NCBI GenBank assembly: GCA_014218235.1
Contig: CM024766.1
Coordinates: 50,681,359-50,745,358 of the forward strand
Source: Colocasia esculenta
Taxonomy: Eukaryota; Streptophyta; Magnoliopsida; Alismatales; Araceae
Direction of reading: 5' to 3'
DNA: 64,000 nucleotides
This document shows, one piece after another, positions 47,275 through 59,800 of this stretch. The notes under the pieces are model-generated. The model was given only the letters and a program-made list of their open reading frames with translations. It did no database searches and had not been told where the DNA came from. The translations under genes were made by a program, and so were the position numbers. Within the stretch, counting starts at the first letter, position 1. The number at the start of each line of letters is the position of its first letter.

Positions 47275-48492
47275 GTACTGAAAAGGAAATCAACGAGGAA
47301 ATATAATATGCTCTGAAGGCCTCTTTGATTACGTAATAATTGACTTGAAAGTATATAGAAGATCTGCTTTACTCTAATTTGAAATTGTTGTGCCCAGCAC
47401 GCTTCAATATACTTGGAGTGTTCAGAGGAGAGCAGACAGAAGATATATATATATGAGTACTGAATGTTTTTAAAAGTTGTTTCTATTTTAAAGAGAAAAA
47501 TAGACATGTTCAGGTGTCTTTTCCTTCTCCATTTAAAGTAATTAGAGAGGTAAGTATAAATAGATTCTAATGATTGGAGTTTCAAAATTACATATTAGTG
47601 AGTAGAATTTCGCCACACAGCCCCAAACTGATCACTAAGGCCCAATAGTAGAACAATGTCCAACAGAAGGGTGGCTCTATCACTTCAATATAGGCTATCC
47701 GAAGAGAATATAAGTTAGGGCCAAAGAAGAACTGTAGAGTCCCATGACCCATTCCCCCCCCCCCCCCCCCACCCCAACCCCAAAAAAAGTTGTTTCTAAC
47801 TCAATGATAGCCCTCGAGAAAGACGAATTAAGGCATATGAAAATCTCTTAAGACAATGCACCCAAAACATGCAAAAGTATGGGATATTAGGTCAGAGCTC
47901 AACACCCCAACTATGTCGGAGACTCCATAACCAGGGAGATTGACCCTTGTTCCAAGGACTTATAGCTCGGGCGGTCTCTACCTTTCATGGAGTTTTAGTC
48001 CGATAAAAAGAGAGGGAGTCTCGTGTAGGTCCTTAGCTCGACAAAAGTAAGATCAAGACCACCTTAGGTTTTTGACTAATGATAATGTCAGCAATCATCT
48101 AGAAAGGTAAATGACAAAAGAACAAAAGATGTAAGTCTATGAGATTCGCCCATCTAATTATTCTATTATATTGGATGAAACGTCGTACGTTGGACACGTA
48201 TTTTCTCTAAGAACATAATTAGCCCGCTGTATGTAAGACATGACTCTAAGTTAGACAACCATGTTGCATCAAGAGATCATGCTGTAAGGAACACCTTTCA
48301 CATCTTGCTCGTAATTGCCACCACACAATCACGTGGAACAATGGAAAAATTCACACTTACTTAAATCTCTAGTGCATCATCTAATAGAGATAAGTTACAT
48401 CAAATTTATTTATTAGTGAAAAACAATTTTAAAATCGACTCTTCTCTCTCTTTGCTATTTTGTTAGCCCATTTTATCCAACTTAAATATAAA
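47275..48492. other. Unassigned sequence
   Basis: Flanks the Tat element and starts with its target duplication. AT-rich, no supported frame. A run of about 17 C occurs at 47754-47770, broken from a following C-rich stretch by A; such a run is hard to sequence and its length is uncertain. Confidence 0.5.
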
Positions 48493-49421
48493 GGGTTTGT
48501 TTGAAAAAGGATTAAGGTTAACCCAACTCAACTCGAAGTATAATTTTAGATTGGGTTAAAGTACAATTTACTTTAGTAATGTAAGAGTTTATCTTATGGG
48601 TTAAAATAAATTAACCTACTTTTTGTCTTAGTGGTTTGAAAGGCTAAAGTGACTAATTCATCTACTTTTGTATTATTTTTCCTAAAATATTCTAATCATA
48701 TACCCTCTATTAATTTTTATTGTACTATCTTATGTTATCTAGATGCATATTAAGATCATATAAAATACAGTATAAATAAATTGTAGTAATATATTGAGAT
48801 TATCATATATTATATAATTAATATATTTATCCTATACTATCAATTATTTTTTATTGTACTATGTGCTACTATTTTCTTTATGCTATCTAGATGTATATTA
48901 AGATTATATAAAATACATTATAAATAAATTATAGCAATATATTGAGATTATCATACAAAATACAATATCTTTATCTTATACCTTCTATTACTTTTTTAGT
49001 GTACTATGTGCTACTATCTTTTTATGTTATCTAGATGTATATTAAGATATAAAAAATATATTATAAATAAATTGTAGTAATATATTGAAATTATCATATA
49101 TAATATTCAACATTATTTTTTTATATCTTGTACTGTTATCATATAAAAGTGTAAGGAGGAAGAAAAAGTGTGTGAGCCGTGCAATGAAGGAGAAAAAAAA
49201 ATGTAAATAAGGTATGGAAAGTGGGGGCAAAAGGGTAATAAAAAAGAATTAAAATGAGTTAACTCTATTCCTCTTCTAGAAGTGGATTAGAGTAAAGAGT
49301 TAACGCAATTTAGATCTAATCTAATTTATTTTGATCCGAGTTAAATTTATAACTTTTCAAATCACTTTTTACCCAGGTTAACCTAAATTAACTCTATTCT
49401 AACTCTTTTTTAAAGGGACCC
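48493..49421. mobile_element. AT-rich MITE-like unit with long imperfect terminal inverted repeats
   Basis: The left end GGGTTTGTTTGAAAAAGGATTAAGG and the inverted right end GGGTCCCTTTAAAAAAGAGTTAG are similar over the first ~25 bases. More inward blocks (AAAATAAATTAA on both sides) are also inverted. I see no clear target duplication. No coding sequence. A GGGT(T/C).. start is reminiscent of Harbinger-type MITEs, but the assignment is open. Confidence 0.4.
48699..49115. repeat. Three tandem copies of a ~145-bp AT-rich unit
   Basis: TATCTAGATG occurs at about 48737, 48885 and 49029, each followed by a TATTAAGAT..ATATAAAATA..TATAAATAAATT..GTAATATATTGA block. It makes up the core of the MITE-like unit. 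Confidence 0.85.
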
Positions 49422-50126
49422 GGACTTGCTCAAAGAATCCAATAATCAGTAGTCTCTTTTTTTTACAGATCCACCATTCGATGCGCTCGTTTCATGTACC
49501 TTGTTGTCTCGAGACAATCCTGCGATCTACATTAAGATTTGAAATCGTCTTCACAAAAATTAAAATATTTTTATTTTAATTCTTATTTTTTTCAAATAAT
49601 ATCTAAAAAGTTGGTTCTTCATGATTCGGATGGCTGAGATGAAGTCTCAATTTCTCTCTAAATATGTATATTTATATACATGTTCGTATATACACCCGTG
49701 ACATGGCAATCCCCTGCCGCAGAAAGTGGAGTGGTCAGAGGTGCTTCAAGTTGACCCTAGTGAAACAAAAACCTGACAGGAACTGATGGGGCGTGGGCTA
49801 TCATGTCGGACGCTTTCTACTTCTGTTGCCGTCGTACTTGTAAACACAGCACAGGGAAGGAATTCAACAGGAGAGATGGGGATAATAGCCTCGGGGAAGG
49901 CGGCGAGATCCAGCGGCAGCAACAGGGTGGTGTGCCGCCACTCTGAACACCGTCTGGGAGGGAAACTGGGGACGCAGAAAAGTTGGGACAAGAGAGGATG
50001 GCTGCCCCCCATTCTGTCTCCCCTGTCACGTACATCTGCTTTAATTAGCCATGTAAATGTGTTGCAGCCATATCTGAGCCAAACGAGTTCGTAGCTTTCA
50101 CACACACACATTATGTTACTAGTAGA
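49422..50126. other. Unassigned sequence
   Basis: The segment 49690-50110 is GC-richer and open on both strands, but neither translation shows a domain and codon patterns do not favour either strand. Confidence 0.4.
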
Positions 50127-50226
50127 CTTGAGTTGTATATTTTTTATTTATTATTAGAGAGATATATTATATTTTTTTATTGGTCAATAAAAATAAAAAA
50201 TATAAATAAAAAATATACAACTTAAG
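50127..50226. mobile_element. 100-bp foldback (MITE-like hairpin)
   Basis: The arms 50127-50151 (CTTGAGTTGTATATTTTTTAT...) and 50202-50226 are inverted repeats matching at 24 of 25 positions. The inner part also pairs (ATTTTTTTATTGG with TCAATAAAAATAAAAAAT). It is a complete stem-loop, probably a tiny non-autonomous DNA element. A and T runs make it prone to misalignment. Confidence 0.7.
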
Positions 50227-50334
50227 AGTTAAGATCATTCATGTTGGGTTTCGCTATTGACCGATACATATTGCAAGACTATTTCTACAAAAAGAATATG
50301 TTACATATATAGATGATACATTATTTACAGGATA

Positions 50335-52160
50335 CGACTCAACCTTCCGGACTCCCCGTCAAGAATTTCGAAGGTCGTGCTGTCACTCACGAATTCGAAG
50401 ACTCGTAAGGGTTAGAATTTAGTTCAGTGAGATAAACAATAAATTCAAATAACTATAACAAAAAAGTTCGTACATTAATAAGAAAATTATTTACAACATG
50501 TCCTAAATAAAATTATGGGTACAGAAAGAAGGTGCAGTCTTTAAGGGGCATATCCCGAAGACTTACAAAAAGGCCACTCTCAACTCACTCCTGGTACAAG
50601 AGCACTCACGCTCACAACTCACATTGCTGGCAACGCACGGCGAACAAGCCGCCACCACGACCGTCCGGCAACGAACTCCTGCGACAGCGAGTCTCTACCT
50701 AAAGAGAGTAGGGGGGTGAGCCTCGCGAACAAGACTCAGTAGAGATAACCAGTCCTTTACCATCCAGAGCAGTAGGAACTCCAACAAAAGCGGAAGCAAA
50801 CTACTCTAGAAAGCAGTAAAGCGGGAAACACCTACTGCACAGTACTACAAAGCAGCGGAACAGAGTAATGCCACCACCCATAACCAAGGTCGGGCCAAAC
50901 ACGACTCCCGCATAACCAGCGGAGTCAAACACAATGCGGAAACAACACCTCGGCACGCACCCGTCGAGACAGAGAAGCTCATGGAACACCGGAGCAACCA
51001 AGTGAGACCAGAGTCTCACGACACAAGCACCCAACATTTCAGACCTCCATGAGGTCGGGAAGGAACAACCAGGTGACACCACAAGCGACACCGAGCAACC
51101 AGGTGAGAACGACATCTCACCACAACCACGGCCACCTCACACCTCCACAAGGTTGAGGGCCCACAAACAGAACCACCCTAGACCTCGGACACACCACGAG
51201 GTCAAAGAACTACACACTCTGGTGCCACCACGAACAACACCAAGAAATGGGTTATAGAAACAACAGCCAGTGTCTGTACGAGACACCTCGAGAGAACCCG
51301 CAGAACGGAAGCCACTAAACACGGCCCACGAGGCCAAACTAACAGAGCCCACGGAAGCTAGACACAGCAAGGCTAAAACCCCTGTGCAGGCTAGGGCGAC
51401 AAGACTCACTTGGAAACAACGTGAGAAACTCCGTCACAGTAAGAGCAACCAAGCCACCGCCACAGGCAGCTAAGAGGGGGATACACTATCCACACCTCCA
51501 ACTCGCCAGTCGCTGACTCCTACCTACAACCTCTCTAGGTAGAGTGAGGCTAGTGAGCCACAGCAGAGAACAACACAACCAACTATTGCAGCCCGGCCGA
51601 GCTGCGGCCCCACGCCTACCCTCCCTATGCGGCTCCGAAACCAACGCAGAGCGAGGCAGTGAGAAGGACTAACTGGCCCGCACCGAAAGAACACCTCAAC
51701 CACCTCGGAGACACAGACCAGCTAAGGGAGCTCCACAAGCGACTCTACGCCGCTGCCCACCACCGTTTTCCCCTCAGCTTTGAAGTCCGCCACACTAGGC
51801 TGTCATCTCGAGCACGCTCGTAGCCCGGAGAACTCCCTCAACAGGCTCCTGAGGATGGGGGTCCAAGAAAATGGAGACAATCTCTGAACGGGACAAGCCC
51901 TCAAGTGCAAAGCACCGGGCGAAAGAGAATAGGCGGGGCAACAACCAACAGAAACTGGCACAGCTGGCTTGTAACCAAGACAAGCCCAGCAGGCACAAGC
52001 ACGCACGACACACCTCTTGGAAACCCCCAGGAGGACCGTCGGCCAACGCCGGCACACACGGCATGGCCCGAAAACTCGAAACACCACTAGACAGCACAGA
52101 AACCAATGCTCTTCTAATAATTGATTGACCGACAGACAATCGATTATTAGACAGACGCGA
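50335..52160 (-). repeat. Solo Tekay-type LTR on the minus strand, 3' part
   Basis: With 60850-61992 it forms a 2969-bp LTR, close in size to the TE-1 LTR. The flanking words GGATA at 50330-50334 and 61993-61997 match perfectly and are taken as its target duplication. In LTR orientation the start is TGTAACATCC (at 61992), like TE-1, and the end is ...TTGAGTCG, so the terminal CA is altered to CG. The GAGTCTTGTTCGCGAGGCTCAC block (about 50715-50740, minus) corresponds to the GAGTC..GACTCAC block of the other LTRs. It is unusually GC-rich. No internal region remains, as expected after LTR-LTR recombination. Confidence 0.72.
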
Positions 52161-52744
52161 TGTGAGACCCCAAAATTTTTTTTTGTCATTTTATAATGTG
52201 CATGCGATAATTTCATGTCATAAATATAGTGTACGTATTAAAAATATTACATACTGTAACTATTAAATTGTTCATGCGCATATATGTGTATGTATATTAT
52301 TTTCGTGAATATAAGTAATTAGCTAGTTTTATAATGATGTACTTATTTAAATACCAGGAATGTTGTACTTAATTATATTTGTACGCATATAGATGTACAA
52401 AACTAATGTGGTACATTTGATATTTACTTATTGAAATAATAATTACTTGATTATAACATGTATGATATCTATATAATAGTGTGTGTATTACATTTATATT
52501 GATGTTCGTGCTAAATACATGCAACTATGGTGTATATGCATATATGTGTATGTTACTTTGTGTATATTATTTTTAATTGAGAATAATGTAAGTTATATTT
52601 ATAAATGATGTGTAATACATATAATTTATGTAATTAGTGTAAAAATATTTAATTATGTTCATACTATATTTTTAGAGCTTCGATCTATGTTAAATCGGAC
52701 GAAAACATGATTTTTGGCTGTCTGGCACTGTTGACCGCCAGACC

Positions 52745-52816
52745 TTGACGTCAACCTCAGTCTGACCGCCAGACCTTGACGTCAACCCCATTCTGACCAC
52801 CAGACCTTGACGTCAA
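52745..52816. repeat. TTGACGTCAA triple repeat in the TE-3 LTR
   Basis: CCAGACCTTGACGTCAACC occurs three times with a 31-bp period; perfect TTGACGTCAA palindromes at 52745-52754, 52776-52785 and 52807-52816. A diverged fourth (TTGACGTTAA) follows near 52839. Repeated in the right LTR near 57413-57485. Confidence 0.93.
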
Positions 52817-52970
52817 CCTGCCAGTTAACTACAACCGATGTTGACGTTAATATCATCCTGCGTAACGGTTCCAGATTTGTTAATGCTCGCTTTATGACTT
52901 GTTCCAGTTTAGGAAACCCTTCCTAAATCCTTGGTAACCTACCCTAGTGCGTACCCAACCCATCTAACTT

Positions 52971-52978
52971 TATAAAAA
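52971..52978 (+). promoter_or_regulatory. TE-3 LTR TATA box
   Basis: TATAAAAA in an otherwise mixed context, with purine-rich leader sequence about 30 bp downstream. It should define the U3/R boundary near 53005. The right LTR has the same box at 57640-57647. Confidence 0.65.
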
Positions 52979-54237
52979 CCCGTTATTTGGCCGTACCAAG
53001 CCTTTTTGGTGATTGTGGAACCCTATTATTCCCTGTGAGAAAATCTGATTTTCCCGAGCTTTGATCCGGCGATTGGAGGACTTTCTGGGAGATCTACCAC
53101 GACTGGAGCGTAGTACAACCATCCAAGAAGCATCCCCAACCCCGAGGAACGTTCTACGTCGACGGGAGAAGAAGATCCAAGGAGTTTCCGAGCACCCTCT
53201 TGTTTTGACCGAAGAGGGCTTCAACGGCATAGATTTGATCTTCTAGGATTTTATTAAAGGCAAGTAACCTTTGTACATCCTTCCTATACATGTCCCTTAG
53301 GTCCTAGAATTTTTGTGAATTTTTCCTCGCGTCCTGGACCCTCAAACTTTCCCGTACATGTGAGTATGTATGTGCAGATTTCTGTCTGGAAGTTGAAGTC
53401 AACATCCCTTGCCGTCAAGTTCATCAGTTAACGGCAAGAGATGTGGACGTTAACTTAGTTGGCGGCCAGGGGTATGCAGTCAAGTTCTTCAGTGACCAGG
53501 AAATTGCTATTTAATTCTATTAAATGCATTTAATTGATTTTTCGACATGTGTGCAGCCTGAAAATTTTATGTAAGGTAAAAGTTGATTGTTAGGTCATGT
53601 CATAAGGATATCATGAATTTTCTTGATTTATGTAAATTATGAAAATTCTGGAGAGTGAATTATGAGCATAAAATAATGATGTTTAATCCATGAAAATAGG
53701 ATTATTGTGAGTTCGGATTTGGTAAATTTTCTGTAATGATATGGTGATTGTATGAATGTGGTGACATTGTCATAGTAGATTATTTTATTGAAAATTTTGT
53801 TTAAGAGAATTTAGCGATAAATGCATCTGTACAATGATTTAATTGTTATAAATATGTTTCTATTTAGGAAATTCTGAAAAATTGAGAATATGTTCTATTT
53901 ACTGTCCTTAATCTGTGATAAAAATTTTGTGAATTTCTGATGACAGTAGGTAATTTCATGAGTTTAATTGTGAAAATAGCCATATTAAGCATGTTAGAAT
54001 TAATCGTGTGCAAATCAGAGGTTAGTAGCATGTTAATGTTTTGTTTTGAGTAATTTACCATTGTTAACAGTAAAGTGAAACTCTGTAAATGCAAATGTGA
54101 GTATTATGCAAGTGAATGTAAATTTGGAATGAAATTTGTGCATATGAATGAGTAATAAACTGATGAGAATGATAATGTGATTAAGATAAAATGTGTGCCA
54201 AGGGTGACACTGCTACCATAGGGGTCTGAGAGCTATA

Positions 54238-54398
54238 CCATAGAAAAGTCCCTATGGGAGGCTCAACGTTATGAGTTAAATCCTAAGGGCATTAGGATAA
54301 AATCCTGGAGGTGGACAAGTACCGCTGGTTAGGGTGGAGAGTGCTTCTCCCGGTTCTGCGCAGTTACCTAGATTTGTCACCGCATTGCCTAGGTGATG
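54238..54398 (+). other. Three-hairpin RNA-like region in the TE-3 left LTR
   Basis: Hairpin A is 54238-54257 (CCATAG, loop AAAAGTCC, CTATGG). Hairpin B is 54336-54350 (GGAGA, 5-nt loop, TCTCC). Hairpin C is 54375-54398 (TGTCAC, 12-nt loop with TTGCCT, GTGATG; four Watson-Crick and two G-U pairs). The right-LTR copy is about 4669 bp downstream. Confidence 0.75.
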
Positions 54399-56179
54399 AA
54401 TATGTGAAAGTGAGTGCTAAGTGCTAAGTGATGAGTACTCAGTGCTAAATGTGATCGTTTTCCTCTACTTGGTGGTTAGGACTATGTGTCATGGCAATTT
54501 AAGAGATTGAATGTGATATTAGTACAAAGGGATAAATGTAAATGAAAGAGTAAGTGTAATGCAAGAAATGTAAATTGGTATGCGTGGAAGAGTAAAAGAT
54601 AGCAAAAGTACAAATTATGTGAAAACCAAAGTACCATTTCATGTGTATTTATTTATGTCATTAATGTGTTATTGTCATCATGATTATAATAACATGTTAG
54701 TATCATGTTTAATGTTATGTAATATAGTTTAATAATGTTTATATGATGGCATGTATGAATATGTGCATGTAAATATGTAAAGAAATGCAATGTGAAAGAA
54801 CGAGTATGTAAAATTGACAAAGGAATAAGATAACATGAGAATGAGTGTAAATCCATATGATTAAGTTTAATTCATGTCAAATCAGCAAGCTAAATGAGTT
54901 TATGATCTTGGTAATCACATGAAATAATGTCCATCTTCTATGATAAAATTTCTACTTGTTTAGTTGTAGTTCCATGCTTAAATTGTAGATGTTTGCCATT
55001 CGATTTGAAATATATTTTAGATCTTCAATTCATGTTTAATTTAGGTGGTATCATGGTGAATTATTTAAATTAAAATAGCAAATGAAACATGTAAATAAAT
55101 GAGAAAAGTGCATGAGAACAATGAATAGAGATCATATTAGGTGGCCATTTTCTTTAGGTATAATTGCATGTTCTAAATGGGTAGAGTTGCTACACCATAA
55201 GGAAAAGGTTTAGATTTATAAATCATGTTACATGCTAGGTGTTTAAAAGTGTATATGTTCATGTCATGCATGTGTTAATTGGATTATACTTAACTAGTTT
55301 AGAAAGATTCCTATCATGTTATGAAATTGCTAGAAAACATGTGTAAGTGACATAAGGGTATGATAAATTTGACCTTAAAACAGCAAGTTAGATGTATGAT
55401 AAAGTGATATGAATACATGAGAAATTGACTAAATAACATGCTAAAAGTATTCATCATCCTGTATATAACCTTGTGTTTAAATTTGATTAAATTCTATCAT
55501 GATATAATAAAAATTTGAAGCATGTGTTATAGAATATATCATGTGTAGAAATCTTGTGTATATGTAGGTTATTTTATGATCTAATATGAGCATGTGTTAT
55601 ATGTAGAATGTATTTGGGAGATACATGTGTTATTATTCTAAAAAGCTTATGTTATGTGAATAGTTGTGACGAGTATGATGTGTACGAGTTTTATTATTGT
55701 TGGTGGTTAAATGTGTACGAGATATGTATGAGTTTGATGTTTTAGATTACTTGCTGAGTCTTGTAAGACTCATACTTGCTTCGGCGTACAGGTGTGACAG
55801 GTTTTTCCGTAGCTGAGGAGTTTAGAGGAGATTGGAGCAGCACTTAAGAAGTAGTAATTGAAGATTTTATTTTCAATAAGCTATTTATTTTATATCTGGA
55901 ATAATGTCATTCATATGGACAATGTAATGAGCAATGCATTTTCTTTCAAATTGTAATAATGTGGACTCTAGTACTTTCTTTTGCTATATAGACTGTGAAA
56001 TGTGTGATGGTGATGGAATAAAGTAAAGTATTTCTTTCATTTCCGCTGTACTCTTATTGTATTCATGGACATATCAACCTTATCGCTTAGTGTTGGGTTA
56101 CTATCCCACTGTGATGATGCTCTTTATACCGATGGGGATTGGTATAATCGTACCGGTATGAGGAGGGTCGTCACAGAGA

Positions 56180-56191
56180 TGGTATCAGAGC
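56180..56191 (+). other. TE-3 primer binding site (initiator tRNA-Met)
   Basis: TGGTATCAGAGC four bases after the LTR end, in the same GAGA-TGGTATC context as TE-2. Confidence 0.92.
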
Positions 56192-56362
56192 CCTAAGGTT
56201 GAGACTGTACATGAATAAACCATCATCTCACAATATTGCAAAGTCTTTATAGGAAATTGTCCATATGTGTAGAAGGTAATAATAAATGAATGAAAGATAG
56301 TAAGAAAGATAGATAGGATTTGGTAAGTTAGACCTTAACTAGATTGAATTATTTTGCAGGCA

Positions 56363-56815
56363 ATGGTGAGTCAAGGAAAGCGTGAGGCTAGGGCTAGGGA
56401 GCATGAGGAGAAACGCAAGGTGAGAAACTTCATAATGAGGCTCAGCCAGCAGCGAGAGCGAGACTTTTGGAATGCGATCCCCGCACCTAGATGAGCTTCT
56501 TTGCATGGCAAAGGTTGCGGCCTCTACATCTAGCGGGAAACCCATGTGTATGCTGCAATAAAAACCATGGCGGGAATCAGTGTTGGGCAAAGGAGGGAAG
56601 GTGCCTCAAATGCGGCAGTAAAGACCATCGGATTAAAGAATGTCCGAGGTTGAAGAAGTTTGATCCCCGAGGTGCCACAACATCGACATCAAGGGAGCCA
56701 GTAGCAGAACTTCAAGAACCAGTCAAGGAGAATGAGGATTTCATTCTTTTTCCGGAGATGGCACCGAGGACGTCACCAGAGGTACGCGATGCGATCTTCG
56801 AGGACGAAGATCTTT
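56363..56815 (+). pseudogene. TE-3 remnant Gag: N terminus plus zinc knuckles
   Basis: The ATG at 56363 follows a TTATTTTGCAG acceptor-like site. The first frame (MVSQGKREARAREHEEKRKV...) is 43 codons and stops at 56492-56494. An overlapping frame (ATGA) from 56491 encodes two zinc knuckles, CVCCNKNHGGNQC and CLKCGSKDHRIKEC. It then goes directly to an acidic tail (FEDEDLFLGGE) that matches the sequence after the chromodomain in TE-2 (TTCGAGGACGAAG near 24644). Capsid, protease, RT, RNase H and integrase are all deleted. Possibly only the RNA is functional. Confidence 0.85.
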
Positions 56816-56819
56816 TTCT

Positions 56820-56831
56820 AGGGGGGGAGAG
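56820..56831 (+). other. TE-3 polypurine tract
   Basis: AGGGGGGGAGAG directly before the right LTR start at 56832. Confidence 0.92.
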
Positions 56832-59800
56832 TGTGAGACCCCAAATTTTTTTTTGTCATTTTATAATGTGCATGCGATAATTTCATGTCATAAATATAGT
56901 GTACGTATTAAAAATATTACATACTATAACTATTAAATTGTTCATGCGCATATATGTGTATGTATATTATTTTCGTGAATATAAGTAATTAGCTAGTTTT
57001 ATAATGATGTACTTATTTAAATACCAGGTATGTTGTACTTAATTATATTTGTACGCATATAGATGTATAAAACTAATGTGGTACATTTGATATTTACTTA
57101 TTGAAATAATAATTACTTGATTATAACATGTATGATATCTATATAATAGTGTGTGTATTACATTTATATTGATGTTCGTGCTAAATACATGCAACTATGG
57201 TGTATATGCATATATGTGTATGTTACTTTGTGTATATTATTTTTAATTGAGAATAATGTAAGTTATATTTATAAATGATGTGTAATACATATAATTTATG
57301 TAATTAGTGTAAAAATATTTAATTATGTTCATACTATATTTTTAGAGCTTCGATCTATGTTAAATCGGACGAAAACATGATTTTTGGCTGTCTGGCACTG
57401 TTGACCGCCAGACCTTGACGTCAACCTCAGTCTGACCGCCAGACCTTGACGTCAACCCCATTCTGACCACCAGACCTTGACGTCAACCTGCCAGTTAACT
57501 ACAACCGATGTTGACGTTAATATCATCCTGCGTAACGGTTCCAGATTTGTTAATGCTCGCTTTATGACTTGTTCCAGTTTAGGAAACCCTTCCTAAATCC
57601 TTGGTAACCTACCCTAGTGCGTACCCAACCCATCTAACTTATAAAAACCCGTTATTTGGCCGTACCAAGCCTTTTTGGTGATTGTGGAACCCTATTATTC
57701 CCTGTGAGAAAATCTGATTTTCCCGAGCTTTGATCCGGCGATTGGAGGACTTTCTGGGAGATCTACCACGACTGGAGCGTAGTACAACCATCCAAGAAGC
57801 ATCCCCAACCCCGAGGAACGTTCTACGTCGACGGGAGAAGAAGATCCAAGGAGTTTCCGAGCACCCTCTTGTTTTGACCGAAGAGGGCTTCAACGGCATA
57901 GATTTGATCTTCTAGGATTTTATTAAAGGCAAGTAACCTTTGTACATCCTTCCTATACATGTCCCTTAGGTCCTAGAATTTTTGTGAATTTTTCCTCGCG
58001 TCCTGGACCCTCAAACTTTCCCGTACATGTGAGTATGTATGTGCAGATTTCTGTCTGGAAGTTGAAGTCAACATCCCTTGCCGTCAAGTTCATCAGTTAA
58101 CGGCAAGAGATGTGGACGTTAACTTAGTTGGCGGCCAGGGGTATGCAGTCAAGTTCTTCAGTGACCAGGAAATTGCTATTTAATTCTATTAAATGCATTT
58201 AATTGATTTTTCGACATGTGTGCAGCCTGAAAATTTTATGTAAGGTAAAAGTTGATTGTTAGGTCATGTCATAAGGATATCATGAATTTTCTTGATTTAT
58301 GTAAATTATGAAAATTCTGGAGAGTGAATTATGAGCATAAAATAATGATGTTTAATCCATGAAAATAGGATTATTGTGAGTTCGGATTTGGTAAATTTTC
58401 TGTAATGATATGGTGATTGTATGAATGTGGTGACATTGTCATAGTAGATTATTTTATTGAAAATTTTGTTTAAGAGAATTTAGCGATAAATGCATCTGTA
58501 CAATGATTTAATTGTTATAAATATGTTTCTATTTAGGAAATTCTGAAAAATTGAGAATATGTTCTATTTACTGTCCTTAATCTGTGATAAAAATTTTGTG
58601 AATTTCTGATGACAGTAGGTAATTTCATGAGTTTAATTGTGAAAATAGCCATATTAAGCATGTTAGAATTAATCGTGTGCAAATCAGAGGTTAGTAGCAT
58701 GTTAATGTTTTGTTTTGAGTAATTTACCATTGTTAACAGTAAAGTGAAACTCTGTAAATGCAAATGTGAGTATTATGCAAGTGAATGTAAATTTGGAATG
58801 AAATTTGTGCATATGAATGAGTAATAAACTGATGAGAATGATAATGTGATTAAGATAAAATGTGTGCCAAGGGTGACACTGCTACCATAGGGGTCTGAGA
58901 GCTATACCATAGAAAAGTCCCTATGGGAGGCTCAACGTTATGAGTTAAATCCTAAGGGCATTAGGATAAAATCCTGGAGGTGGACAAGTACCGCTGGTTA
59001 GGGTGGAGAGTGCTTCTCCCGGTTCTGCGCAGTTACCTAGATTTGTCACCGCATTGCCTAGGTGATGAATATGTGAAAGTGAGTGCTAAGTGCTAAGTGA
59101 TGAGTACTCAGTGCTAAATGTGATCGTTTTCCTCTACTTGGTGGTTAGGACTATGTGTCATGGCAATTTAAGAGATTGAATGTGATATTAGTACAAATGG
59201 ATAAATGTAAATGAAAGAGTAAGTGTAATGCAAGAAATGTAAATTGGTATGCGTGGAAGAGTAAAAGATAGCAAAAGTACAAATTATGTGAAAACCAAAG
59301 TACCATTTCATGTGTATTTATTTATGTCATTAATGTGTTATTGTCATCATGATTATAATAACATGTTAGTATCATGTTTAATGTTATGTAATATAGTTTA
59401 ATAATGTTTATATGATGGCATGTATGAATATGTGCATGTAAATATGTAAAGAAATGCAATGTGAAAGAACGAGTATGTAAAATTGACAAAGGAATAAGAT
59501 AACATGAGAATGAGTGTAAATCCATATGATTAAGTTTAATTCATGTCAAATCAGCAAGCTAAATGAGTTTATGATCTTGGTAATCACATGAAATAATGTC
59601 CATCTTCTATGATAAAATTTCTACTTGTTTAGTTGTAGTTCCATGCTTAAATTGTAGATGTTTGCCATTCGATTTGAAATATATTTTAGATCTTCAATTC
59701 ATGTTTAATTTAGGTGGTATCATGGTGAATTATTTAAATTAAAATAGCAAATGAAACATGTAAATAAATGAGAAAAGTGCATGAGAACAATGAATAGAGA

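Larger units (their letters stand above)
52161..56175 (+). repeat. TE-3 left LTR (4015 bp)
   Basis: Contains three TTGACGTCAA palindromes (52745-52816), a TATA box (52971-52978), a GC-type donor-like AAAG/GCAAGT at 53260 and a second palindrome-like block at 53395-53490. The three-hairpin region is at 54238-54398, and an acceptor-like CGGCGTACAG/GT lies near 55791. The long AT-rich middle is non-coding. Confidence 0.95.

Noticed and set aside
47754..47770. Poly-C run as a functional element
   Set aside because: No associated motif; a homopolymer of uncertain length is the simplest reading.
49746..50111. Overlapping 100-120-codon frames on both strands
   Set aside because: No domain, no codon bias toward one strand, no splice or promoter context.
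50127..50226. microRNA precursor
   Set aside because: The arms are almost pure A/T runs with perfect pairing, better explained by a foldback transposon.
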